Below are positions 1 through 12,200 of a stretch of 64,000 nucleotides of DNA, one piece after another. Position numbers and translations under genes: made by a program. Under the pieces are notes generated by a model, which was not told where the DNA came from, ran no database searches, and saw only the letters and a program-made list of their open reading frames with translations. The stretch's first letter is position 1; the number at the start of each line of letters is the position of its first letter. This DNA comes from Arthrobacter sp. AQ5-06 (GTDB taxonomy: Bacteria; Actinomycetota; Actinomycetes; Actinomycetales; Micrococcaceae), in NCBI RefSeq assembly GCF_003287955.1, contig NZ_QMKP01000003.1:124001-188000 (forward strand). The letters run 5' to 3'.

Positions 1-392
1 TTCCAGCGTCGGGAGCCGGACTGCCAGGACGGGAACCTGCCGGACCGGGTACCAAAGGCATGCCGGGCATTCCGGGATATGGCGAAGTCCTGTTGGGGCT
101 GGACCCGGTGGTTCCTGCCTGGCACACACTCAACAGCCTGGACGCAGTGCTGGAACAACTTTCGGCAGCCGGCGGGCAGGCCGGTGCAGCCGCGCTGGCC
201 GGGCGTGGGTGGATCGCGTGGTGCAGGGGGCGGGGGTCTTACGCTGCTGCGTACCTCGGCCGCGCGCTTGAGGAGGAACCAGGCTACCGGCTCGCTGAAC
301 TCATGCTTGAGCTGGTGCGGCGCGGCACCCTCTGCGGCTGGGCTGCACGCAAGGAGGCCGCCTGGCGGAAATTCCAACCGGATGCAGCCTGA
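1..392 (+). CDS. DUF4192 family protein, C-terminal part (5' end outside window)
   Basis: The reading frame is open from base 3 to the stop at 390-392 with no stop at the window edge, so only the C-terminal ~129 codons are visible. An internal ATG at 60 is not likely to be the true start. The visible part contains the typical end of the actinobacterial DUF4192 family: an Ala-rich helix followed by a GWIAWCRGRGSYA-like stretch and a tail with ALEEEPGYRLA. The function of the family is unknown. It commonly sits just upstream of the principal sigma factor gene, as here. The identification rests on recall of the family pattern; strand and reading frame are secure. Confidence 0.7.
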   Translation, partial: PASGAGLPGREPAGPGTKGMPGIPGYGEVLLGLDPVVPAWHTLNSLDAVLEQLSAAGGQAGAAALAGRGWIAWCRGRGSYAAAYLGRALEEEPGYRLAELMLELVRRGTLCGWAARKEAAWRKFQPDAA

Positions 393-735
393 CCGGTTGC
401 AGCCTGACCATTTGCAAAGGCCAGGGTCCTGCCGCCATCCCGGCCGCGAAGGCTGCCGGGGGCGGCCCAGGCCGGATGGCCCCAGCTCCGGCGATGGGGA
501 CAGCCTTGAGGTCGGGTTTGGCAAAACCGTGAGACAATGGTTGCCGAGACCCGGTTGGGTCCGTGGATCAAGTGCATGTGATGTAGCCCAGTCGGGAACA
601 TTACGGCCGCCCCGGCAGTTCTACTTGTAGACTCTGCCGGCCGTGGTTGCATCTGATGTTCATCACGGACTTGACAGGGTCATAGTGGTGTTGCCCGTAT
701 GGTGATTCCACAGACCGCCGCTAGAAAGGTTTTCT
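393..735 (+). other. intergenic region upstream of rpoD, promoter-bearing
   Basis: This is a 343-base stretch with no convincing gene. It must hold the rpoD promoter. A good actinobacterial -10 (TAGACT, 628-633) lies about 100 bases before the GTG start, without a clear -35. A perfect TTGACA (671-676) is followed by TATGGT (699-704) at a 22-base spacing, which is too long for a standard promoter; CCGTAT at an 18-base spacing is the alternative. The ribosome site AGAAAGG (723-729) sits 6 bases before the start. Confidence 0.4.
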
Positions 736-2046
<1,311 letters not shown>

Positions 2047-2147
2047 ATCAAGGACTCAGGCAGCGCGGGTCACCTTCCGCCCATCATCTTCGGATCCATG
2101 GGTGTGAAGGGGACCCGCGTTTTCCTGTCTTGGGCTTCATGACAAAG

Positions 2148-2179
2148 AAGAGGACCCCTCCGGCTGGAGGGGTCCTCTT
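2148..2179. terminator. bidirectional terminator between rpoD and the DUF7455 gene
   Basis: Perfect 14-bp inverted repeat (AAGAGGACCCCTCC, loop GGCT, exact complement) lying between two convergent genes. A-rich and T-rich flanks on the two sides fit termination from both directions. Confidence 0.85.
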
Positions 2180-2208
2180 CGAGGTGTATCAGGTTGTGGT
2201 ATTCCTGG

Positions 2209-2430
2209 TCAGTCGACGGCTACGGGAGCCTTCTCGTGAAGCCTGCCCGTCTCATCGTGCCAGTCGGAGCTCAACGGCCTCAGCGTAGCCTCGATTGCGC
2301 GGGCATGGTGGCCGCAGAACAGCAGCTCACCGCCGGAGGACTCGAGTACAGCACGGACGTATGCCTGAGCTCCGCAGCGATCGCACCGGTCCAGTGCGTT
2401 GAGTGTGCGGTCTGCCACTGCTGTTGTCAT
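2209..2430 (-). CDS. DUF7455 small zinc-ribbon-like protein
   Basis: Protein of 73 aa with CDRC near residue 16 and CGHH near residue 39, a Cys2-(Cys/His) arrangement expected to bind one zinc. It matches the short actinobacterial DUF7455 family, whose members are found beside the primary sigma factor gene; no function is established. The start ATG at 2430 is fixed by a near-perfect Shine-Dalgarno AAGGAGG 6 bases upstream. The gene converges on rpoD and shares its terminator. The upstream 2445-2485 segment is unusually AT-rich for this genome and contains TATATA/TATAGA, the likely -10 of its promoter. A structural or DNA/RNA-binding role is possible but is only inference. Confidence 0.8.
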   Translation of the reverse strand: MTTAVADRTLNALDRCDRCGAQAYVRAVLESSGGELLFCGHHARAIEATLRPLSSDWHDETGRLHEKAPVAVD

Positions 2431-2686
2431 GTCGGCCTCCTTAGTAGATCTGTATGTCTATATAACCAGTATTCGTATCAATCCCATCGCAAGGACGGGT
2501 CAAGTTCGCTGTCCGCGTAGCCACAAGAATCGATCAAGCCGCCGGCGTGGGTCACGGAAGGATAACGAGTGGCCTCGCCCACAGCCTGGGGGACGTGTGG
2601 CAGGCACCCGTCCGCTGCGGCGCCGACTAGGCTTGATGGAGCGCCCGCAGCGCCAGCTGTTCCGTCACTGAAGGAGTTCACAACCC

Positions 2687-4795
<2,109 letters not shown>

Positions 4796-4860
4796 CGTTC
4801 CGTGACGGCTCGGCCCACGGCGGCACGGCCAGCGACGGGGATTCAGTCCGAGACGGGGGT

Positions 4861-5898
4861 TCAGCCCAGCAGGCCCGGCACGATCAGCAGGGCGGTGGGC
4901 AGGGCCAGGAGCAGGGCGCAGCCGGCAAGCACCATCCCGCGGGCGGCGGCAGGCAGCTGCGGCTGAGGGGAAAGCAGCCGGCTGACTCTGGAAATAGTGG
5001 TCCTGGCAGAACCTGAGACGGCGCCGGTGGGCGCCTCAAGCCCGTCCAGGGTAAGGCTGGGATGCGTGGACGGCGTCGCGTCGGCCGCCATGCTTCCCGC
5101 CATACCCGCCCCCATGCCTCCGGCCATACCTCCGGCCATACCTCCGGTCGGTCCGCTGGCCACAATGGCGATCGCCTTGATAAGCGTGGCTTTGCTTTCC
5201 GTCTTGAGCGCTACGTCATCAGCCAGCATTTCGATGAGAGAGTTCACCGCCTCCTGCGCCAGGCGGGTGGTGGGAAGCCAGGGGAGCGCCTGGCGCCACG
5301 CGGCAAACGCCCAGAGCAGGAGATGGTGGCGCTGGTTGAGATGGGCATTCTCATGGCTCAGGACAGCCCGTAATTCAGCTGGCTCCAGGGCCGCCATCAG
5401 GCCGTCTGAGAGCACGGTGACGGAGCGGGCCCCGCCCGGCAGGCAGTAGGCGACAGGTGAATCGTGGCTGATGACCACCGTGCGGGCCGCAGCGGCGGAC
5501 GGGGCGGCCAAAAGGGCCAGGAGTTCCCGGTGCCTGCGCCGCTGCCGTTCGATCTTGTAGTACGTCAGCAAGAGGGTGAAAACCAGGTGGGCGGTGAGCA
5601 GTGCTGCGGCGGACAGGGCGAAGAGATGCCAGAAGCCCAATGCCGTGGTGGGCGCGTTGAAGAGGACCATTCCCGCCAGCCCACGCAGCCCGGAGATGAG
5701 GTTGTCACCGATCGGTTCGAGCCCATAGACCAGCATGGCGCCGATCATGGACAGCCCGCCCGCAAGTGCTATTGCCTGCCACAGCAGCATGGCCGTGAAC
5801 GGCGACCGGGCAGGCCAGGAGGCACGGGAAAGCAAGATAGGCACTGGCCATGCCAGGACTATCGCAAGGACCGCCAGCAGGTACGAGGTCCAGAACAT
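4861..5898 (-). CDS. M56 (BlaR1-like) integral membrane zinc metalloprotease
   Basis: Membrane protease of 345 aa with three N-terminal hydrophobic segments (about residues 3-24, 36-60 and 86-112), a cytoplasmic catalytic domain with HENAH at 182-186 and a probable third ligand Glu223 (EMLADD), and a final membrane helix at about 321-343. BlaR1/MecR1 relatives cleave the cognate BlaI repressor after sensing a signal. The gene lies 6 bases after the blaI-like gene on the same strand, the normal operon order. It lacks the penicillin-binding sensor domain of true BlaR1, so the signal is unlikely to be a beta-lactam. Unusual feature: residues 252-270 carry five Met spaced exactly four residues apart in a Gly/Ala background. 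Confidence 0.85.
   Translation of the reverse strand: MFWTSYLLAVLAIVLAWPVPILLSRASWPARSPFTAMLLWQAIALAGGLSMIGAMLVYGLEPIGDNLISGLRGLAGMVLFNAPTTALGFWHLFALSAAALLTAHLVFTLLLTYYKIERQRRRHRELLALLAAPSAAAARTVVISHDSPVAYCLPGGARSVTVLSDGLMAALEPAELRAVLSHENAHLNQRHHLLLWAFAAWRQALPWLPTTRLAQEAVNSLIEMLADDVALKTESKATLIKAIAIVASGPTGGMAGGMAGGMGAGMAGSMAADATPSTHPSLTLDGLEAPTGAVSGSARTTISRVSRLLSPQPQLPAAARGMVLAGCALLLALPTALLIVPGLLG
5089..5145 (-). repeat. degenerate 12-bp minisatellite encoding an MxxxM repeat
   Basis: Inside the M56 protease gene, about five tandem 12-base units (on the minus strand GGAGGTATGGCC and variants) encode four-residue steps of Gly-Gly-Met-Ala type. Two adjacent units are identical, suggesting recent replication slippage. 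Confidence 0.8.
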
Positions 5899-5904
5899 GG
5901 TCCG

Positions 5905-6291
5905 CTAGATGTGGCCAAGCAGTTTGCGCAATGTTTCCGCTTCAGTGTCCGTCACGGAGCCGATGAACCGTGCCAGCACGGCTTCGCGGTCAGGTGCTGA
6001 GCCCAGCACTTCATGCATGAGCTCCGCCGTGTGGTCTTCCCTGCTGGAAACGGCCTGGTAGCGGTGCGGCCGCGTGCCGCGTTCCCGCTCCACGAGGCCC
6101 TTCTTCTCAAGCCGTGAGAGGACGGTGAGGACCGTGGTGACGGCAAGCTCCTTGCCCTCGTGCCCGGCAGCATCCCCGTTTGCCTCGGTGGTTGTTGCCA
6201 GTCTGTCGCGCAGGGTATTCGCTGTGGCTGGTTCGTGGCCCGCCCAGAGCAGATCCATCACTGCCCGTTCCAGTTCGCCAAGACTTGCCAT
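5905..6291 (-). CDS. BlaI/MecI/CopY family transcriptional repressor
   Basis: Winged-helix repressor of 128 aa. It begins LGELERAVMDLLWAG, followed by the recognition-helix segment TTVLTVLSRLEKKGLVERE and a short dimerisation tail with an IGSVTDTEAETLRKLL-type helix. Family members bind palindromic operators as dimers and are inactivated by proteolysis (BlaI) or metal (CopY). The start ATG at 6291 is chosen over an upstream ATG at 6348 because GAAGGA lies 9 bases before it and homology starts there. It forms an operon with the M56 protease and is divergent from cydA. Operator-like palindromes overlap both promoters between them, so it is the obvious candidate regulator of itself and of the cyd operon. 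Confidence 0.92.
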   Translation of the reverse strand: MASLGELERAVMDLLWAGHEPATANTLRDRLATTTEANGDAAGHEGKELAVTTVLTVLSRLEKKGLVERERGTRPHRYQAVSSREDHTAELMHEVLGSAPDREAVLARFIGSVTDTEAETLRKLLGHI

Positions 6292-6371
6292 TGCAATACT
6301 TCCTTCGATTTCCCCGCACCGGGCCGTTGAGGGCCGTGGTGACTGCACTAAGCGCTACAGATACAAAAACA

Positions 6372-6400
6372 AATTTACCTTTTTTTCGCCTGAGTTTCTA
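6372..6400 (-). promoter_or_regulatory. predicted promoter of blaI-M56 operon
   Basis: On the minus strand TAGAAA (6395-6400) and TAAATT (6372-6377) are separated by exactly 17 bases. The -35 element overlaps the first operator palindrome. Confidence 0.5.
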
Positions 6401-6412
6401 CGTACGGTAGAA
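6396..6412. promoter_or_regulatory. BlaI-type operator O1
   Basis: Perfect inverted repeat TTCTAC-GTACG-GTAGAA, identical half-sites to O2 and O3. It overlaps the predicted -35 of the blaI promoter, which would give autorepression. Confidence 0.75.
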
Positions 6413-6465
6413 CACTGCGCGCGCCGCGGCCTTGTGGGAGCCACTTCCAGGTGGAACTGTTGGTT

Positions 6466-6495
6466 TTTACAGTGCCCGCCGCATTGTTCTACACT
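6466..6495 (+). promoter_or_regulatory. predicted cydA promoter
   Basis: TTTACA (6466-6471) and TACACT (6490-6495) with an 18-base spacer, placing the transcript start near 6502, about 55 bases before the cydA start. Confidence 0.6.
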
Positions 6496-6503
6496 CTGTA
6501 GAA
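6487..6503. promoter_or_regulatory. BlaI-type operator O2
   Basis: Perfect inverted repeat TTCTAC-ACTCT-GTAGAA. It covers the predicted -10 and start site of the cydA promoter, a classical repressor position. Confidence 0.75.
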
Positions 6504-6510
6504 GTCAAAG

Positions 6511-6527
6511 TTCTACGAATGGTAGAA
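6511..6527. promoter_or_regulatory. BlaI-type operator O3
   Basis: Perfect inverted repeat TTCTAC-GAATG-GTAGAA, 24 bases (just over two helical turns) from O2 and immediately downstream of the predicted cydA start site. The spacing would permit side-by-side dimers. Confidence 0.75.
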
Positions 6528-6556
6528 AAGTTGCACCGCCAACCCGAGGGACTGCT

Positions 6557-8149
6557 GTGGAAGCTCTGGAAATCGCACGCTGGCAATTCGGCATTACCAC
6601 CGTTTACCACTTCATGATGGTGCCCCTCACCATCGGACTGGGCCTGGTGGTTGCCGTGATGCAGACGCTCTGGCACCGCACCGGCAAGGCGGAATACCTC
6701 CGGATGACCAAGTTCTGGGGCAAGCTCTTCCTGATCAACTTCATCATGGGCGTGGCCACCGGCATTGTGCAGGAGTTCCAGTTCGGCATGGCCTGGAGCG
6801 AGTACAGCCGGTTTGTCGGAGACGTGTTCGGGGCGCCGCTGGCCCTTGAGTCGCTGCTGGCCTTCTTTGTTGAGTCCACGTTCCTGGGCCTGTGGATCTT
6901 CGGCTGGAAGCAGCTGAAGCCGGCCATCCACCTCGCCTGCCTCTGGGTGGCTGTGGTGGGATCGGTGTTCTCCGCGTACTTCATCATCGTGGCCAACAGT
7001 TGGATGCAGCATCCGGTGGGCGCGGAGATTATCGACGGCCGGCCGGTCATGACGGACGCCTGGGCCGTGTTCACGAACAACACCGCCCTGGTTGCCTTTC
7101 CGCACACCCTGATGGGAGCACTGGCCGTTGCCGGCGGCTTCCTCCTGGGCATTGCCTGGTACCACCTCTGGCGCAGGCGCACGGACGGCATCGATGCCAT
7201 CGGCGTTGACGGCCGCGTGGTTCCCGGCGAAGCCGGCATCCCAGGCCGCGACCGGACCGATCACAAAGTGTGGATCCGCTCCTTGCGGATCGGCGCCGTC
7301 GTCGCCATGATCTCATTCGCCGGCACCGCCCTGACCGGTGACCTGCAAGGCAAGCTGATGTTTGAGCAGCAACCCATGAAGATGGCCGCGGCCGAGGCCG
7401 CCTGCCACGACGGCACGGGCTTCTCGGTGCTGAGCATCGGGAACCTGGGCTCCAAGAACTGCGATGACATCAAGGCCCTGATCGAGGTTCCGGGCATCCT
7501 CTCCTTCCTGGCCAATGGCGACTTCACCACAGAGGTCAGGGGCGTCAACGGACTCCTGGACCAGTACAAAACCGACTACGGAACGCACCTGCCCGACAAC
7601 CCGATCTATGGCGAGCGGGCCGGCCAGGAGATCGAGTACGTCCCGGTTATGGAAGTCACCTACTGGGGCTTCCGGATGATGATCGGCTTCGGCGGCCTTG
7701 CGGCGCTGGCGGCGCTCATTGCGCTCTGGGTGACGCGGAAGGGCACCGTGCCTGCATCGCGCTGGCTGATGCGCCTGGCGGTGTTCGGCATCCTGGCCCC
7801 GTTCGGCGCCAACGCGGCCGGCTGGATCTTTACCGAGATGGGCCGGCAGCCGTTTGTGGTGGCCCCCAACCCGGACCTGAACGGCATCGATCAGGTATTT
7901 ATGTTTACCGCGGCCGCAGTCTCACCCGGAGTCTCCGCTGGCGAACTGCTGACGTCATTGATCGTCCTGACCGCCGTCTACGCCGTACTGCTTGTGGTTG
8001 AGGTCAAGCTCCTGGTCAAGTACATCCGGGGCGGCGTGGTGTCCGCGATGCCGGAACTTGCACACACCCCGGCCGACGAAAACGAGGACCCCACCAAGGG
8101 TCCGGGCACCGGCAAGCCCGCCGACGACGTCCTGGCATTCGCCTACTAA
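6557..8149 (+). CDS. cydA: cytochrome bd ubiquinol/menaquinol oxidase subunit I
   Basis: Catalytic subunit of 530 aa of the bd-type terminal oxidase in the cytoplasmic membrane, which oxidises quinol and reduces oxygen to water with high affinity and resists inhibitors of haem-copper oxidases. It begins EALEIARWQFGITTVYHF with the conserved His ligand. FPHTLMGALAVAGG carries the haem b558 His. The quinol loop is recognisable around LQGKLMFEQQPMKMAAAEA. About nine hydrophobic helices follow the family pattern, ending MPELAHTPADENEDPTKGP. The start is GTG 6557 with GAGGGA just upstream; the upstream in-frame extension is non-homologous. First gene of cydA-cydB-cydDC, divergent from the BlaI repressor gene and preceded by two operators. 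Confidence 0.96.
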   Translation: MEALEIARWQFGITTVYHFMMVPLTIGLGLVVAVMQTLWHRTGKAEYLRMTKFWGKLFLINFIMGVATGIVQEFQFGMAWSEYSRFVGDVFGAPLALESLLAFFVESTFLGLWIFGWKQLKPAIHLACLWVAVVGSVFSAYFIIVANSWMQHPVGAEIIDGRPVMTDAWAVFTNNTALVAFPHTLMGALAVAGGFLLGIAWYHLWRRRTDGIDAIGVDGRVVPGEAGIPGRDRTDHKVWIRSLRIGAVVAMISFAGTALTGDLQGKLMFEQQPMKMAAAEAACHDGTGFSVLSIGNLGSKNCDDIKALIEVPGILSFLANGDFTTEVRGVNGLLDQYKTDYGTHLPDNPIYGERAGQEIEYVPVMEVTYWGFRMMIGFGGLAALAALIALWVTRKGTVPASRWLMRLAVFGILAPFGANAAGWIFTEMGRQPFVVAPNPDLNGIDQVFMFTAAAVSPGVSAGELLTSLIVLTAVYAVLLVVEVKLLVKYIRGGVVSAMPELAHTPADENEDPTKGPGTGKPADDVLAFAY

Positions 8150-8171
8150 GAAGAGCAGAGGATACTCGAGC

Positions 8172-9221
8172 ATGGAACTGCTGCCCACTATCTGGTTCAT
8201 CGTGATCGCGGTGCTTTGGACCGGCTACCTCTTCCTTGAAGGCTTTGACCTCGGCGTGGGAATGCTGATGAAGCTGTTCGCGCGGGACAACACCGAGCGC
8301 CGGGTGCTGCTGAACACCGTCGGCCCGGTCTGGGACGGCAACGAGGTTTGGCTGATCACGGCCGGGGCCGCAACGTTTGCGGCGTTCCCGCTGTGGTATG
8401 CCTCGCTGTTTTCCGCGCTCTACCTCCCGCTCCTGGTGGTGCTGGTTGCCCTCATCTTCCGTGCCGTGGCCTTCGAATACCGCGGCAAGGTGGACGCCGA
8501 CGCCTGGCGGGCGCGGTGGGACTGGGCCATTGCCCTGGGGTCCTTCCTTGCCGCCTTCGGCGTGGGCGCTGCCCTGGCCCTGACCACCACGGGCCTGCCG
8601 CTGAACGCGAACGGCGACCGCGTAGGCGGTGCGTTCGCGTGGTTCAGCGGTTATGCCGTGCTGGGCGGGCTGGCCGTGGTGGGGTTCTCCCTCCTGCACG
8701 CGCTGGCGTTCCTGGCACTGAAGACCGACGGCGATGTACGCCACCGCGCGCGCCGCTGGTTCGTCCGGCTGCTTCCGGTCCTGCTGCTGCCACTGGCCGG
8801 CTGGGCGCTTATCATCCAGTTCCTGGAGGGTAAGCCGTGGACCTGGGCGGCGGTGATCATGGCCGTGACGGCCGCAGCAGCCGCGTGGTTCCTGGCACGG
8901 CGGGGCTCCGAAGGCAGGGCGTTTATGGCGATGGGGGTCTTCCTCATCCTCGGCAGCGCGTCGATTTTCGGTGCCGTGTTCCCGGTGGTCCTGCCTTCCA
9001 CCCTCGAGCCTGCGTTTGACCTCACCGTTGCCAACGCGTCGTCGTCCGATTACACGCTCGGGCTCATGAGCGTGGTGGCGGCCGTTGGCCTACCCCTCGT
9101 GATCACCTACCAGGCGTGGACCTACTGGGTGTTCCGGCGCCGTGTCAGCGCGTCCCACATCCCCGCGGCCCACAGCTTCCTGCCGGCCATTGCCGTCAAG
9201 GCATTCACAACGAAGGGCTGA
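8172..9221 (+). CDS. cydB: cytochrome bd oxidase subunit II
   Basis: Membrane subunit of 349 aa that pairs with CydA. The N-terminus LPTIWFIVIAVLWTGYLFLE followed by GFDLGVGML and GPVWDGNEVWLITAG is the family signature. About eight to nine transmembrane segments are visible. ATG 8172 is used; the purine-rich GCAGAGGA upstream serves as ribosome site. The gap to cydA is 22 bases and to cydDC 6 bases, so all three are one operon under the BlaI-type operators. Confidence 0.95.
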   Translation: MELLPTIWFIVIAVLWTGYLFLEGFDLGVGMLMKLFARDNTERRVLLNTVGPVWDGNEVWLITAGAATFAAFPLWYASLFSALYLPLLVVLVALIFRAVAFEYRGKVDADAWRARWDWAIALGSFLAAFGVGAALALTTTGLPLNANGDRVGGAFAWFSGYAVLGGLAVVGFSLLHALAFLALKTDGDVRHRARRWFVRLLPVLLLPLAGWALIIQFLEGKPWTWAAVIMAVTAAAAAWFLARRGSEGRAFMAMGVFLILGSASIFGAVFPVVLPSTLEPAFDLTVANASSSDYTLGLMSVVAAVGLPLVITYQAWTYWVFRRRVSASHIPAAHSFLPAIAVKAFTTKG

Positions 9222-9227
9222 CCGGCA

Positions 9228-12200
9228 GTGCGCCCAGATTTTCCGGCCGGACCGGCCACCCGCTCCGCCCTCTACTGGCTTGGCCTGCTGGCAGCGCTGA
9301 AGGCGCTTTCACTGGTCCTGATGGGCCAGGCCGTGGCTGCCATGCTGTCCGGGCTGGCCACCGGGAACGGGTCCTGGCCCGAGCAGCTGCCCTGGGGCCT
9401 GGCGGGCGTTGTCCTGAGGTCCGCCACAGTGTGGGCCCAGGGCATCGCCGCGCGCCGCGCCGCGCTGGGCATCAAAGAGGAACTCCGCTCCGAACTGCTG
9501 ACCCGGACCCTGCGGAACGGGGCGCGCAGCACCGGCCCGGCCGACGGCGGGCTGGCCGTGCTGGCTACACGCGGGCTGGATGCGCTGGACAGCTACTACA
9601 CGCAGTTCCTCCCCGCCCTGGTGAACTGTGCCGCGATTCCGCTGCTGCTCGGGGCGCGCATCCTGTTCACCGACTGGGTCAGCGCGGTGGTGATTGTCCT
9701 GACAGTTCCGCTCGTCCCGCTGTTTATGGTGCTGATTGGCCGCTACACCGAGGACCATGTCCGCGAGGCCCAGGAAACCCTGACCCGGCTGTCCGCACAC
9801 ATGCTGGAGCTGGCCAAGGGCCTGCCCGTACTGGTGGGACTGGGCCGTGCCACGGCTCAGCGCAAGGCCCTCGAGGAGATCTCGGAGGAATACCGTGTGA
9901 GGACCATGGGGACACTGCGCACTGCGTTCCTGTCCGCATTGGCCCTGGAACTGATAGCCACGATTTCCGTCGCAGTGGTTGCCGTGTTCATCGGCGTCCG
10001 CCTGGTGCACGGCGACATGCCACTCGAATCCGGCCTCCTGGCGCTGATCCTCGCGCCGGACTGCTACCTGCCGCTCCGGGAGCTGGGCACCGCCCACCAC
10101 GCCACTGATGACGGCCGGGCGGCCCTGGCCGAGACGAGGAAAGTCACTGAAGCGCCCGAGCCGCGGCCGTTGCCCGCACAGGGAAGCGAAGCATCCGCGT
10201 ACGACGGCGGCAGCCGGGGTTCCGTGCCCGGGTCCGGGGGAGTGACGGTCACCGACCTCACCGTCACGTACTCCGGACGGTCCGCTCCCGCCGTCGGGCC
10301 CCTGACCTTCACTGCCCCGCACGGGCTGATCACCGCCTTGGACGGCCCCAGCGGCGCCGGCAAGAGCACTGTCCTTGGCGTGCTGGCCGGGACCGTCGGG
10401 GACGGCGGCGGAACCACGGTATCCGGCCGCCTCTCCGGCCTGCAGCGCGACGCAATCGCCTGGGTTCCGCAGCATCCGGTCATGGTGGCGGACTCCGTAC
10501 TCGACGAAGTCCTCCTCTACCTCAATGGCGGCATGGGCTCGGACACTCCGGCAGGAGCGGAGGCGGCAAAGGAGTGCCTGGCAGCGGCGGCTGCCGGGCA
10601 CCTCGCCGGCCACCATCCGGCCGAACTGAGCCCGGGGGAGCTGCGGCGCGTTGCGTTGGCACGAGGCCTGGCCCGTATCAGGTCCGGTGCCACCGTTCTG
10701 CTTCTCGACGAGCCCACCGCACACCTTGACCGGCTATCGGCGGCGCTCGTGCAGGACTCGATCTGTGCGCTCCGGGGCCGAGTGACGGTCATCCTGGTGG
10801 CTCACGACCAGCAGACCCGCGAGCTGGCCGACCACCTGGTGCCCGTATCTGCCCACGGCATCACAGCTCCCTCCGACGGAGCTGCGCTGATCGACGTGAC
10901 AGCGCCGTCCGGGGAGGCCATGACGGCCTCGGTGACGCTGCCGTCCGGAACCGGGCGCGACGGCGGAACCGTGGCGGCCATAGATCAGGTGCACGCCACG
11001 GAGACTGCACGGCGTCGTCCGACGAAGGCCCAGACGCCCGCGGCAGGGACTCCGCGGCCAAGCGGGACCGCCCGCCTCCTGGCCGGTCTGCTGTCACCAG
11101 TGGCCGGCCGGTTCACCGGCGCCGCCGTGGTGGGCACTTTTGCCGCCATTTTCGCTGTGGCCCTGTCCGGCCTGTCCGGCTGGCTCATCATCAGGGCCAG
11201 CGAACAGCCGCCCATCCTGTACCTGCTTACTGCCATCGTCGGGGTGCGGTTCTTCGGGATCGGGCGCGCCGTCCTGCGCTACTGGGAACGGCTCCTGCTG
11301 CACGATGCCGTCTTCGGCGCCCTCACCCGGCTGCGCGGCCGGCTGTGGGAATCACTGAGCCGCAAGGCGCTGGCGCTTCGACGGCTCCTGGAGGGCGGCA
11401 ACGTCCTGGGCACGGTGATTGACGACGTCGACACCGTCCGCGACCTGCTGCCGCGGGTTGTCCTGCCGCCTGTCACGGCGCTTGCCGTGGCCGGTTCAGC
11501 GCTGGTGGCAACCGCCCTGGCGGCGCCTGCAGCGCTGCCGGCCGTCGCCTTGGCAGCAGCTCTCAGCCTGTTCGTGGCGCCGGCCGCCGCCCTGTGGGGG
11601 GACCGTCGCTCGGCCACAGCGGAACAGAGCCTGCGGGCAGGCATCCTGCGGCGCACGTCTGCTGCGCTGGATGCCCGGCCGGAGCTGCACGCGAACGGCA
11701 TCGCTGCAGCCGTCCTGGACGCGTTGCGCTCCGAGGACCGCTTGGCCACCCGGGCATCGCAGCGTTCCGCCTGGGCCGAAGGCCTCGGCCAAGCCATTAC
11801 CGTCGCTGCCTGCGGAAGCGCCGCTTTGGCTGCTGCCGTGCTGGCTGCACCCCAGGTGCTGGCAGGAACCATGGAGCCCGCCACTGCCGCGGTTGTTGTC
11901 CTACTGCAGTTGGCGTTGGTGGAACCGTACGCAGCGATGACGACGGCGGTGCGCCAGTACCCGGCGCTTCGCAGCGTTATGCGCCGGGTCGCGGAGTCAG
12001 GGGTGCTGGAAGGCGACGCCACGGAAACCGGGGACGGCGACGGCCTGCATGTTGTCCCCGCTCGTTCCGGCGCCGCCGCGGGCGTTGAACTGGAAAACGT
12101 CGGGGCGGCCTGGCCCGGCGGGGAACCCGTGTTCTCCGCGGTCTCCGCAACTGCCGGACCGGGCACCTGGCTGGCGGTCACCGGACCGTCCGGCGCGGGG

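Noticed and set aside
671-704. TTGACA...TATGGT as the rpoD promoter
   Set aside because: The 22-base spacing is outside the usual 16-19; kept only as an unresolved possibility in the intergenic entry.
6074-6556. N-terminal extension of CydA starting within the blaI gene
   Set aside because: The extension is antisense to blaI, non-homologous, and contains the operator region; the GTG at 6557 starts the conserved CydA sequence.
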